Shown: positions 1 to 6,137 of the stretch, piece by piece
How the letters are laid out: every line of letters starts with the position of its first letter
Position numbering within the stretch: the stretch's first letter is position 1
Assembly (NCBI GenBank): GCA_002431975.1
Contig: DJFA01000074.1
Coordinates: 14,566-49,862, forward strand
DNA: 35,297 nucleotides
Reading direction: 5' to 3'
Origin: Ruminococcus sp. UBA5884
GTDB lineage: Bacteria; Bacillota; Clostridia; Oscillospirales; Ruminococcaceae
Program-made: the position numbers and the translations under genes
The notes under the pieces: generated by a model
The model's database searches: none
What the model was told of the DNA's origin: nothing
Seen by the model: the letters and a program-made list of their open reading frames with translations, nothing else

Positions 1-217
1 GGCGAACTGTGTTCGCCCGCTCGGTTTACAGTATGCCTCAACTTATATGAACAGTACAAATTCATAAACAGAATTTCTTCATATTCTGTAGGGGCGACCA
101 TTGGTCGCCCGCCTGAAATTACGGTAAATCCGACGGGCGAACACAGTTCGCCCCTACAAAACGAATTTAATTTCAGATAAACGAATTACAGAAAATAACC
201 TTCGAATTGATGTTAAA
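1..217. repeat. Palindromic intergenic repeat, copy A (chimeric, cut by window edge)
   Basis: Three GC-rich self-complementary arms are visible. A left arm of the GCGAAC/GTTCGC type at 1-19 is cut by the window start. A left arm of the GCGACC/GGTCGC type is at 91-111, and a right arm of the GCGAAC/GTTCGC type is at 134-154. The right terminus TTCGAATTGATGTTAA (201-216) resembles the ends of the other copies. The two intact arms differ in type, so this looks like a recombined or nested copy. It lies just beyond the sigG terminator. No ORF is carried, so any movement would need a transposase supplied from elsewhere. Confidence 0.75.
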
Positions 218-252
218 TAAAAAATCCGGACAGAACTGATATCTATCCGGAT
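213..252 (-). terminator. Rho-independent terminator of sigG
   Basis: ATCCGGA (224-230) pairs with TCCGGAT (246-252). An inner AGA/TCT pairing lengthens the stem. On the minus strand the stem is followed by a T-rich run, the complement of 213-223. It begins about 10 bp past the sigG stop codon. Confidence 0.75.
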
Positions 253-262
253 AATAATTTTT

Positions 263-1036
263 TCATGCTTCACCTTTTATGCGGTTTAAAGCACCTTTTT
301 CAAGTCTTGACACCTGAGCCTGTGAGATGCCTATTTCATCAGCAACTTCAACCTGAGTTTTTCCCTGAAAAAATCTTAAATAAAGAATTTTTTTCTCTCT
401 TGGCTGAAGCATTTTTATAGCTTCCCTGAGTTCTATTTCATCAAGCCAGTTTTCAAAATCGTTTTTATCTCCAATCTGGTCAAGCACATAAAGTGTATCT
501 CCTGAATCAGAATATACCGGCTCATACAATGAAAGAGGCTCGCTTATGCTTTCAAGTGCAATAACCACATCAGCACGTTCAGCACCTATTTCCCGGGCAA
601 TCTCCTCAATACTTGGTTCTTTCTGAGTCTTTGCGGTAAGATGCTCCTTTGCCTGCATAGCCTTGTATGCAAGGTCACGCATTGAACGGCTTACCTTTAT
701 ATGATTGAAGTCACGCAGAAAACGTCTTAATTCACCGCTTATCATAGGCACGCAGTATGTTGAGAATCTTACATCTTTTGTAAGGTCAAAATTATTGATA
801 GCTTTTATAAGACCAACAACGCCTATCTGAAAAAGGTCATCAATATCCTCGCCTCTGTTGGTAAATTTCTGTATAACTGAAAGAACAAGTCTTAAATTTC
901 CCTTTATAAGCTTGTCACGGGCTTCCTTGCTTCCTGTTGTCTGGATTTCCCTGAGAAGTTCAATTTTTTCTGATTCTTTGAGAACTGTCAGTCCTGATGT
1001 ATTGATACCTGATATTACAACCTTATTATATGCCAT
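263..1036 (-). CDS. sigG: RNA polymerase sporulation sigma factor SigG
   Basis: This is a 257-residue sigma-70 family protein of the sporulation type, expected to direct late forespore transcription. Region 2 contains GNLRLVLSVIQKFTNRGEDIDD and the core-binding segment DLFQIGVVGLIKAINNFD, followed by RFSTYCVPMISGELRRFLRD. Region 4 near the C-terminus carries the helix-turn-helix QVEVADEIGISQAQVSRLE. The N-terminal NKVVISGINTSGLTVL resembles the conserved SigG N-terminus (NKVEICGVNTSKLPVL in Bacillus as I remember it), which argues for SigG over SigF. Length is normal for SigG. It appears to be transcribed alone, with a terminator directly downstream. In Bacillus sigG follows spoIIGA-sigE; here a CmpB-like membrane gene lies upstream instead. 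I could not identify a convincing sporulation-type promoter. Confidence 0.93.
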   Translation of the reverse strand: MAYNKVVISGINTSGLTVLKESEKIELLREIQTTGSKEARDKLIKGNLRLVLSVIQKFTNRGEDIDDLFQIGVVGLIKAINNFDLTKDVRFSTYCVPMISGELRRFLRDFNHIKVSRSMRDLAYKAMQAKEHLTAKTQKEPSIEEIAREIGAERADVVIALESISEPLSLYEPVYSDSGDTLYVLDQIGDKNDFENWLDEIELREAIKMLQPREKKILYLRFFQGKTQVEVADEIGISQAQVSRLEKGALNRIKGEA

Positions 1037-1114
1037 GATTATTCAATACCTTTCATAACTTTTACAATTAGTATTGACATAACAGGCAGTATAATTTCAT
1101 GATAAAAATGCCGC

Positions 1115-1152
1115 AAAAAAGCAGAACGGCGGATATTATGACATATCCGCCG
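1115..1152 (-). terminator. Rho-independent terminator of the CmpB-like gene
   Basis: A perfect 10-bp stem, CGGCGGATAT (1127-1136) with ATATCCGCCG (1143-1152), has a 6-nt loop. On the minus strand it is followed within a few bases by six T residues (complement of the A run near 1115-1120). It lies 5 bp past the stop codon at 1158. Confidence 0.85.
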
Positions 1153-1157
1153 CAGAA

Positions 1158-2021
1158 TTATTTTCTGATATTAAGTTTTTCCCTTATAACTCTGAGTGCA
1201 TTATTGTGTTCCAATGATTTCATTGTAGGGAAAGCTCTGATTATTCGGGATTGTTTTTTGGTCTGTTCTATAAGCATTTCATATTTGAGCATTGTCATTG
1301 AAAGCTCATCGGAAATTTTTTCATTAAGACGTTCATATTTTTCCTTCTGATTCTGAACGCCGTCAGCAAGTTTTTCATTAAGCTTATCATATTTGGCTTT
1401 CTGTATAAGAACCTCATCAGAAATTTTTTCGCCTATTACTATTGATTTATCATGTATTATCCTTGCAAGAGCATCTATTTCACGAAGCTTGTTATTAAGA
1501 TTTCTTACTTCACAGATACTTTCCACAAGGTCATATACAAATATTATTGTAAGGACTATGGCAACGATATTTCCAAGAGTATAAGGTATCTGGTGAACGC
1601 CTTTTTCGATAAGCGGCTGAACCACTCTTACTACCAGAACACAGCCGACTCCCCATAAAAGACTGTTTCTTAAACATATGTAGCCTTTGAAGTTGAATTT
1701 CATATCTGAATAGTCCCACCATTTTGCATGGAACAAAGCCTGAAGCATAAGCCCCACAGCCAGCTCAAATGCCGTGCAAAGCACAGATGAAAGGATATAC
1801 AGCATAAGAACACTTTTCAAAGGTGAAAGCAGAATCGTTATGCCTATTACTCCGAATCCGTATATCGGACAGTAAGGACCATTCATAAAGCCTCTGTTTT
1901 CAAAGCCTCCGGTTTCAAGAGTTCTGTCAACCACCTCCATTACCCAGCCGAAAATCGACCAGAACCAGAAATAGTAATACATTTCAAATATTGTCATTCC
2001 GAACAGATGCCAGTTTTGCAT
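1158..2021 (-). CDS. CmpB-like putative ABC-transporter type IV membrane protein with C-terminal coiled coil
   Basis: A 287-residue membrane protein. Residues 1-170 match the family annotated as putative ABC transporter permease (CmpB-like, PF06541). Signature segments are FWFWSIFGWVMEVVDRT and GFMNGPYCPIYGFGVIG, with several hydrophobic helices (about 12-30, 50-68, 72-95, 118-135, 148-166). Residues 175-265 are hydrophilic and helical. They include three consecutive 18-residue repeats (199-216, 217-234, 235-252) sharing the pattern K-hydrophobic-x-D-x9-KY-x-x-L-x-E, which predicts a cytoplasmic coiled coil. Transport substrate and direction are unknown, and no ATPase partner is adjacent. A strong ribosome site (AAGGAGGAG) precedes the ATG, and a consensus promoter lies upstream. 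The family call is firm; the function is not. Confidence 0.82.
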   Translation of the reverse strand: MQNWHLFGMTIFEMYYYFWFWSIFGWVMEVVDRTLETGGFENRGFMNGPYCPIYGFGVIGITILLSPLKSVLMLYILSSVLCTAFELAVGLMLQALFHAKWWDYSDMKFNFKGYICLRNSLLWGVGCVLVVRVVQPLIEKGVHQIPYTLGNIVAIVLTIIFVYDLVESICEVRNLNNKLREIDALARIIHDKSIVIGEKISDEVLIQKAKYDKLNEKLADGVQNQKEKYERLNEKISDELSMTMLKYEMLIEQTKKQSRIIRAFPTMKSLEHNNALRVIREKLNIRK

Positions 2022-2057
2022 TAATAATCACACTCCTCCTTGAAGATTATTTATATA

Positions 2058-2086
2058 ATTATATACATTTTATCAAATTTAGTCAA
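2058..2086 (-). promoter_or_regulatory. Sigma-A-type promoter of the CmpB-like gene
   Basis: Read on the minus strand: TTGACT (complement of 2081-2086), a 17-bp spacer, then TATAAT (complement of 2058-2063). Spacing is ideal and it sits about 40 bp upstream of the ATG at 2021. Confidence 0.75.
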
Positions 2087-2121
2087 GAGATTTATAATAA
2101 AAAATATTTACAATACACAAC

Positions 2122-2166
2122 AGAAAAACCGTTCCATACGGCAAACGGAACGGTTTCTCTTTTATC
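2122..2166 (+). terminator. Terminator-like hairpin with no upstream plus-strand gene
   Basis: AAACCGTTCC (2126-2135) pairs perfectly with GGAACGGTTT (2147-2156), with an 11-nt loop, followed by TCTCTTTTAT on the plus strand. No plus-strand gene precedes it. It may insulate the region downstream from antisense transcription. Confidence 0.5.
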
Positions 2167-2202
2167 AAAAAATTTTAATTGGTAACATTTCATGCATTGT
2201 GT

Positions 2203-2241
2203 AAACGTTTTCTTATGTATACTTCAATAAGGAAAACGTTT
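2203..2241. promoter_or_regulatory. Twin AAACGTTT operator-like palindromes, 31 bp apart
   Basis: Two copies of the self-complementary octamer AAACGTTT lie at 2203-2210 and 2234-2241, with centres 31 bp apart (about three helical turns). With flanks, GTAAACGTTTTCTTAT and ATAAGGAAAACGTTTGC also form an inverted repeat. Each half fits a LacI/CcpA-family operator pattern (TGnAAnCGnTnnCA-like) at most positions. A possible promoter (TTGTGT 2197-2202, 15-bp spacer, TATACT 2218-2223) would have its -10 between the two sites. The regulator is unknown. Confidence 0.45.
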
Positions 2242-2274
2242 GCTGTAGTCAAATTATATCATAAACATGAAGTA

Positions 2275-2337
2275 ATGTCAACCTTTGCACGATATAAAAA
2301 ATATGGTGCAGTTATCTTTTATCTGAATTTCAGGTAA
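2275..2337 (+). CDS. Possible 20-residue ORF directly before a terminator
   Basis: ATG at 2275 opens a 20-codon frame encoding MSTFARYKKYGAVIFYLNFR, ending 6 bp before the terminator hairpin at 2344. No clear ribosome site precedes it (TGAAGTA only). The DNA also folds: TGCAC and GTGCA pair around an A-rich loop near 2286-2310. A structured small RNA is therefore as likely as a peptide. Low confidence. Confidence 0.2.
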   Translation: MSTFARYKKYGAVIFYLNFR

Positions 2338-2343
2338 AATAAT

Positions 2344-2376
2344 AAAGGGCGGATTTTGAATATCCGCTCTTTTATT
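2344..2376 (+). terminator. Rho-independent terminator in gene-poor region
   Basis: AAAGGGCGGAT (2344-2354) pairs with ATCCGCTCTTT (2362-2372), one pair being G-U, with a 7-nt loop followed by TATT on the plus strand. With the hairpin at 2122-2166 it brackets a roughly 180-bp interval that contains the twin operators. Confidence 0.6.
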
Positions 2377-2447
2377 GTCAGTAATAATTTATAAAATCTG
2401 CGTTATAATTATAAAAATATATTTTTATCAAATTTACAGTTTTATAC

Positions 2448-2476
2448 TTGATTTTTAAATATACAAGTAGTATAAT
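2448..2476 (+). promoter_or_regulatory. Sigma-A-type promoter of the 2-oxoacid oxidoreductase operon
   Basis: TTGATT (2448-2453), a 17-bp spacer, then TATAAT (2471-2476). The -35 region overlaps one arm of a short inverted repeat TACTTG-N13-CAAGTA, which could be an operator. The first gene starts at 2507 after a TGGAGG ribosome site. Confidence 0.75.
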
Positions 2477-2506
2477 TATACTTATATATGATACTTTGGA
2501 GGCAAA

Positions 2507-3166
2507 ATGAAAAAAATAACTGTAATTACCGGACATTATGGTTCGGGTAAAACAAATATCTCTGTCAATCTTGCGGTAAATCTCGCAGAACAGGGAAATA
2601 AAGTATGTATAGTTGACCTCGATATCGTAAACCCGTATTTCAGAACTGCTGACTTTGAAAAGCTTTTTTCTGAAAAAAATATCGAGCTTGTAAAGCCTAT
2701 GTATGCAAATACAAACCTTGATATACCGGCAATAAGCTTTGACCTTGAAAGAATTGCCGCTGAAAACGGATATCTTATAATAGATGTCGGCGGAGATGAT
2801 TCAGGTGCTGTGGCTCTCGGCAGATATGCAGAGGCTCTGGAAGCATATGCTGATGACCTTGATATGTTATGTGTCGTAAATCAGTACAGATATATGACTC
2901 ATTCATCTGATGAGGCTCTGGAGCTGCTTTACGAAATAGAAGCCGCCTCAAGAATGAAGCATACCGGAATAATCAACAATTCAAATCTCGGTATGGAAAC
3001 TACTCCGGAAAATATCGCTGATTCAGTCGGATTTGCTGAGGAAATTTCACAGAAATCAGGTCTTCCGATAGCATTCACTGCTTTCAGAAACGGTATTTCT
3101 GCCCCTGATATCCCAGGGAAACTTATGCGTACTGAAGTATATGTAAAACCAGTCTGGGAGCAGTAA
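2507..3166 (+). CDS. MinD/CobQ-like P-loop ATPase of the ferredoxin oxidoreductase operon
   Basis: A 219-residue cytoplasmic nucleotide-binding protein of the SIMIBI/MinD-like superfamily. The Walker A motif GHYGSGKT is at residues 9-16. A switch-like segment VCIVDLDIVNPYFRT follows at about 33-47, and a Walker B-like segment LIIDVGGDDSG at about 85-95. The P-loop lacks the KGG form of true ParA/MinD proteins. It opens the operon and is followed after about 60 bp by the ferredoxin subunit and then the catalytic subunits. That placement suggests a role in maturation, for example Fe-S cluster insertion, or regulation of the complex. This role is inference; such ATPases beside 2-oxoacid:ferredoxin oxidoreductases have no assigned function that I know of. 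GAGGC-TTT-GCCTC forms a small hairpin just after the gene. Confidence 0.75.
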   Translation: MKKITVITGHYGSGKTNISVNLAVNLAEQGNKVCIVDLDIVNPYFRTADFEKLFSEKNIELVKPMYANTNLDIPAISFDLERIAAENGYLIIDVGGDDSGAVALGRYAEALEAYADDLDMLCVVNQYRYMTHSSDEALELLYEIEAASRMKHTGIINNSNLGMETTPENIADSVGFAEEISQKSGLPIAFTAFRNGISAPDIPGKLMRTEVYVKPVWEQ

Positions 3167-3225
3167 GAAATTCTGCTTTTTATAGAAAACGAGGCTTTGC
3201 CTCATTACTGAAAGGAGCTTTGTTT

Positions 3226-3432
3226 ATGGCTAAGATGGAAGTCATTTTCGAGAGATGCAAAGGCTGCGGATTGTGTACCTCTGCGTGTCCGAAAAAGATT
3301 GTTGCGGTTCAGAAGGAAAAACGCAATAAAAAAGGTTATTTCACAGCTGTCTGTACAGATAATGATGCCTGTGTCGGCTGTGCAATGTGTGCAATTATGT
3401 GCCCTGACTGTGCAATAATTGTTGAAAAGTAA
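3226..3432 (+). CDS. vorD: 2-oxoacid:ferredoxin oxidoreductase delta subunit (2[4Fe-4S] ferredoxin)
   Basis: A 68-residue ferredoxin-type protein with two CxxCxxCxxxCP motifs (Cys 11, 14, 17, 21 and 49, 52, 55, 59), each expected to bind part of two [4Fe-4S] clusters. It would carry electrons from the TPP-enzyme subunits to soluble ferredoxin. The ATG at 3226 is chosen because AAAGGAG (3211-3217) sits 8 bp upstream; an in-frame TTG at 3220 is too close to that site. The alpha subunit follows after about 40 bp, giving the order delta-alpha-beta-gamma typical of KOR/VOR-type complexes. The vor symbol rests on resemblance and could be kor. Confidence 0.85.
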   Translation: MAKMEVIFERCKGCGLCTSACPKKIVAVQKEKRNKKGYFTAVCTDNDACVGCAMCAIMCPDCAIIVEK

Positions 3433-3475
3433 TAATCATTATTCTTTTTATATTTTTTCAAAGGAGTTGTAACAA

Positions 3476-4531
3476 TTGGAAAGAAACCTTATGAAAGGCA
3501 ATGAAGCACTTGCAGAAGCTGCTATAAGAGCCGGCTGTAAATGCTTTTTCGGTTATCCGATTACACCGCAGACAGAGCTTGCTGCATATATGGCAAAGCG
3601 TATGAACAAGGCAGGCGGCGTATTTCTTCAGGCTGAATCTGAAATCGCTGCAATAAATATGGTACTTGGTGCAGCCTCAACAGGTGTGCGTGCCATGACA
3701 TCATCATCATCACCGGGAATCTCACTCAAATCTGAAGGTATATCATATATCGCAGGTTCAGACCTCCCATGTGTTATAATCAATGTACAGAGAGGCGGCC
3801 CTGGTCTTGGCGGAATCCAGCCTTCACAGGCTGACTACTGGCAGGCTACAAGAGCTTTGGGACATGGAGATTTCCATATACTTGTATTTGCTCCTTCATC
3901 TGTTCAGGAAATGGTTGATATGGTAATAAAGGCATTTGATACAGCTGATAAATACCGTATGCCTGCAATGATACTTGCAGACGGTCTGCTCGGTCAGATG
4001 ATGGAACCAGTTTCATTCCCTGAAATAACAGCTGCTCCGGTTGAAAAACCATGGGCTACTACAGGTCACGGCAACAAGCGTAAACATAATATAGTAAATT
4101 CACTTTATCTTCAGGCTCCTGACCTTAACAGAAATGTTCATGAACGTTTTGAAAGATATGAAGTTGTAAAGGCTAATGAAACAGATGCTGAACTCTATCT
4201 CACTGAAGATGCTGAAATAGTCGTTACCGCTTACGGTGCAACTGCAAGAGTTGTAAAATCAGCTGTAAACAAGGCTCGTGAAGAAGGCATAAAAGCCGGT
4301 ATGGTAAGACCTAAAACTCTGTGGCCTTTCCCTGTAAAGGAAATTAATGAAGGCACTGCATCAGCAAAAGCTATCCTTTGCGTTGAAATGTCAATGGGTC
4401 AGATGATTGATGATGTAAAGCTTGCTATAAACTGCTCAAAGCCAGTTGAATTCTTCGGCAGAACAGGCGGCGTTATCCCGACACCTACAGAAGTTCTTGC
4501 TGAAATTAAGAAAATCGGAGGTGCTTTCTGA
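3476..4531 (+). CDS. vorB: 2-oxoacid:ferredoxin oxidoreductase alpha subunit (VorB-like)
   Basis: A 351-residue alpha subunit of a CoA-acylating 2-oxoacid:ferredoxin oxidoreductase. The N-terminal pyrimidine-binding domain contains GYPITPQTE (26-34), TSSSSPGISL (75-84) and QRGGPGLG (105-112). The C-terminal part (about 240-350) is the second, transketolase-C-like domain. The enzyme converts a 2-oxoacid plus CoA to acyl-CoA, CO2 and reduced ferredoxin. I read it as the branched-chain (3-methyl-2-oxobutanoate) type from overall resemblance, but 2-oxoglutarate specificity cannot be excluded from sequence alone. The start is TTG at 3476, with AAAGGAG 9 bp upstream. It overlaps the beta-subunit start by one base. 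Confidence 0.88.
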   Translation: MERNLMKGNEALAEAAIRAGCKCFFGYPITPQTELAAYMAKRMNKAGGVFLQAESEIAAINMVLGAASTGVRAMTSSSSPGISLKSEGISYIAGSDLPCVIINVQRGGPGLGGIQPSQADYWQATRALGHGDFHILVFAPSSVQEMVDMVIKAFDTADKYRMPAMILADGLLGQMMEPVSFPEITAAPVEKPWATTGHGNKRKHNIVNSLYLQAPDLNRNVHERFERYEVVKANETDAELYLTEDAEIVVTAYGATARVVKSAVNKAREEGIKAGMVRPKTLWPFPVKEINEGTASAKAILCVEMSMGQMIDDVKLAINCSKPVEFFGRTGGVIPTPTEVLAEIKKIGGAF

Positions 4532-5286
4532 TGGCAGTAGTATTTGAAAGACCAAAGTCACTCTGTGATGTTCCTACACATTATTGTCCTGGCTGTACCC
4601 ATGGAATAGTTCACAGAATCCTTTGTGAAGTTATTGATGAAATGGGTATCGAAGGCGATACAATAGGCGTATGTCCGGTAGGCTGTTCAGTAATGGCATA
4701 TGATTATTTCGGCTGCGATATGATAGAAGCTCCTCACGGCAGAGCACCGGCTGTTGCTACAGGTGTAAAGAGAACAAATCCTGATAAGTTCGTATTTACA
4801 TATCAGGGTGACGGCGACCTCGCTGCAATCGGTACTGCTGAAACTGTTCACAGTGCAACAAGAGGCGAAAATATCGTTGTAATATTCATAAACAATACAA
4901 TATACGGCATGACAGGCGGTCAGATGGCTCCTACAACAATTCCGGGACAGGTAACCCAGACTACACCTTTCGGACGTGACCCTCAGCTTGCAGGCTTCCC
5001 GATAAGAGTATGTGAAATGCTTTCAACTCTTACAGGCACAGCTCTTGCACAGAGAGTCGCTGTAGACAGTGTTCCTCATGTCCGTGAAGCTAAAAAGGCT
5101 ATCAGAAAAGCTTTTGAAAATCAGAAAAACAAGAGAGGTTTCTCAATTATCGAAGTTCTTTCAACCTGTCCGACAAACTGGGGACTCACACCTCTTGAAG
5201 CAATTGAAAGACTCCGTACAGAATGCATACCTTATTATCCGCTTGGAGTTTATAAAGATGTAACTGCAGAGGAGGCTGAAAAGTAA
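4531..5286 (+). CDS. vorA: 2-oxoacid:ferredoxin oxidoreductase beta subunit, thiamine diphosphate-binding
   Basis: A 251-residue catalytic subunit. CPGC at residues 19-22 starts the conserved CPGCxHG segment. GDGD (93-96) through NN (121-122) forms the thiamine diphosphate/Mg2+ binding motif. IYGMTGGQMAPTT follows, as in KOR/VOR beta subunits. There is no extended C-terminal Fe-S domain, which is normal for this four-subunit class. Its ATG overlaps the alpha stop, and its stop overlaps the gamma start, indicating translational coupling. Whether the complex works mainly in amino-acid catabolism or in reductive carboxylation cannot be told from the sequence. Confidence 0.87.
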   Translation: MAVVFERPKSLCDVPTHYCPGCTHGIVHRILCEVIDEMGIEGDTIGVCPVGCSVMAYDYFGCDMIEAPHGRAPAVATGVKRTNPDKFVFTYQGDGDLAAIGTAETVHSATRGENIVVIFINNTIYGMTGGQMAPTTIPGQVTQTTPFGRDPQLAGFPIRVCEMLSTLTGTALAQRVAVDSVPHVREAKKAIRKAFENQKNKRGFSIIEVLSTCPTNWGLTPLEAIERLRTECIPYYPLGVYKDVTAEEAEK

Positions 5287-5816
5287 TGACTAATGAAATT
5301 ATTCTTGCCGGATTCGGCGGTCAGGGTATACTTTTTGCCGGAAAAGTTCTCGCATACTGCGGACTTATGGCAGAAAAGGAGGTTTCATGGCTTCCTTCAT
5401 ACGGCCCTGAAATGAGAGGCGGTACTGCAAACTGTTCAGTATGCGTATCAGATGAACCGATAGGCTCACCGCTTATTCTTGAACCAAATCTTCTTATAGC
5501 AATGAATCTCCCTTCATATGATAAATTCATCAATGCAGTTCAGCCTGGCGGAAAAGCATTTATTGACAGCACTCTTATTGATGAAAAGTCTGACAGAACA
5601 GATATTGAATGCTTTTATGTTCCTGCAACTCAGCTTGCAACAGACAATAATATGAACGGTATGGCAAATATCATACTTGTAGGCAAGCTTATCAAGGAAA
5701 CAGGTATGTTTGATACAGCAACTATCAGAAAAGCATTTGAAAAAATCGTTCCTCCTAAAAAAGCACATCTCATTGATGTAAACGTAAAAGCTATAGAAAC
5801 AGGAATGAATTTCTGA
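5286..5816 (+). CDS. vorC: 2-oxoacid:ferredoxin oxidoreductase gamma subunit
   Basis: A 176-residue gamma subunit of the pyruvate/2-oxoacid:ferredoxin oxidoreductase family. The glycine-rich motif GFGGQG is at residues 9-14. The conserved WLPSYGPEMRGGTANC segment, involved in CoA/subunit interface in the family, is at about 40-55. It overlaps the beta stop codon by one base and is the last gene before a strong terminator at 5831-5867, so the operon runs 2507-5816. Confidence 0.88.
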   Translation: MTNEIILAGFGGQGILFAGKVLAYCGLMAEKEVSWLPSYGPEMRGGTANCSVCVSDEPIGSPLILEPNLLIAMNLPSYDKFINAVQPGGKAFIDSTLIDEKSDRTDIECFYVPATQLATDNNMNGMANIILVGKLIKETGMFDTATIRKAFEKIVPPKKAHLIDVNVKAIETGMNF

Positions 5817-5830
5817 TTGATATAAAATTT

Positions 5831-5867
5831 AAATGCAGGGTTTTTAAGACCCTGCATTTTTTTATTA
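5831..5867 (+). terminator. Rho-independent terminator of the vor operon
   Basis: AAATGCAGGGT (5831-5841) pairs perfectly with ACCCTGCATTT (5849-5859), with a 7-nt loop and a T run. Confidence 0.9.
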
Positions 5868-6082
5868 TCAACGCAAATCCAATGATTATTTGTTCATCTG
5901 AAATGCAGATTCATTCTGTAGGGGCGACCATTGGTCGCCCGTTATGGTTTATCAATAATTTTACCGATTGACCAATGATTTTCCATACAGAAAACAAATA
6001 TCGAATTTATGGTTTAACCATAATTCGGCGGGCGACCGATGGTCGCCCCTACATAAATAATTCATCGAATTTGCGTTTAATA
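5868..6082. repeat. Palindromic intergenic repeat, copy B (long form)
   Basis: Left arm at 5921-5941 (GGGGCGACC-ATT-GGTCGCCCG) and right arm at 6029-6049, the reverse complement of the left arm except for one loop base. The terminal inverted repeats are clear: AACGCAAATCCAATGATTAT at 5870-5889 against the reverse complement of 6063-6080. The spacer between arms is about 87 bp, longer than in other copies, and contains TTATGGTTTAACCATAA. It lies exactly between the terminators of the convergent vor operon and gdhA. Confidence 0.8.
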
Positions 6083-6083
6083 T

Positions 6084-6118
6084 AAAAAAGCGGTCATCTC
6101 AAAGAAATGACCGCTTTT
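6084..6118 (-). terminator. Rho-independent terminator of gdhA
   Basis: AAAAGCGGTCAT (6086-6097) pairs perfectly with ATGACCGCTTTT (6107-6118), with a 9-nt loop. The minus strand reads a T run after the stem. It is 20 bp past the gdhA stop. Confidence 0.88.
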
Positions 6119-6137
6119 ATCATCAGAAAAACAAATA

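Noticed and set aside
1..160. CRISPR array suggested by repeated GGGCGACC/GGTCGCCC motifs
   Set aside because: Copies are dispersed over the window, palindromic and inverted in pairs, with no regular spacing, no spacers of uniform length and no cas genes.
1074..1095. TTGACA and TATAAT on the plus strand as a promoter
   Set aside because: The spacer is only 10 bp, far from 16-18 bp, and no plus-strand gene follows.
2203..2241. Confident CcpA (cre) sites
   Set aside because: Each half misses one position of the cre pattern and the inverted-pair arrangement is unusual for cre; kept only as operator-like sequences of unknown regulator.
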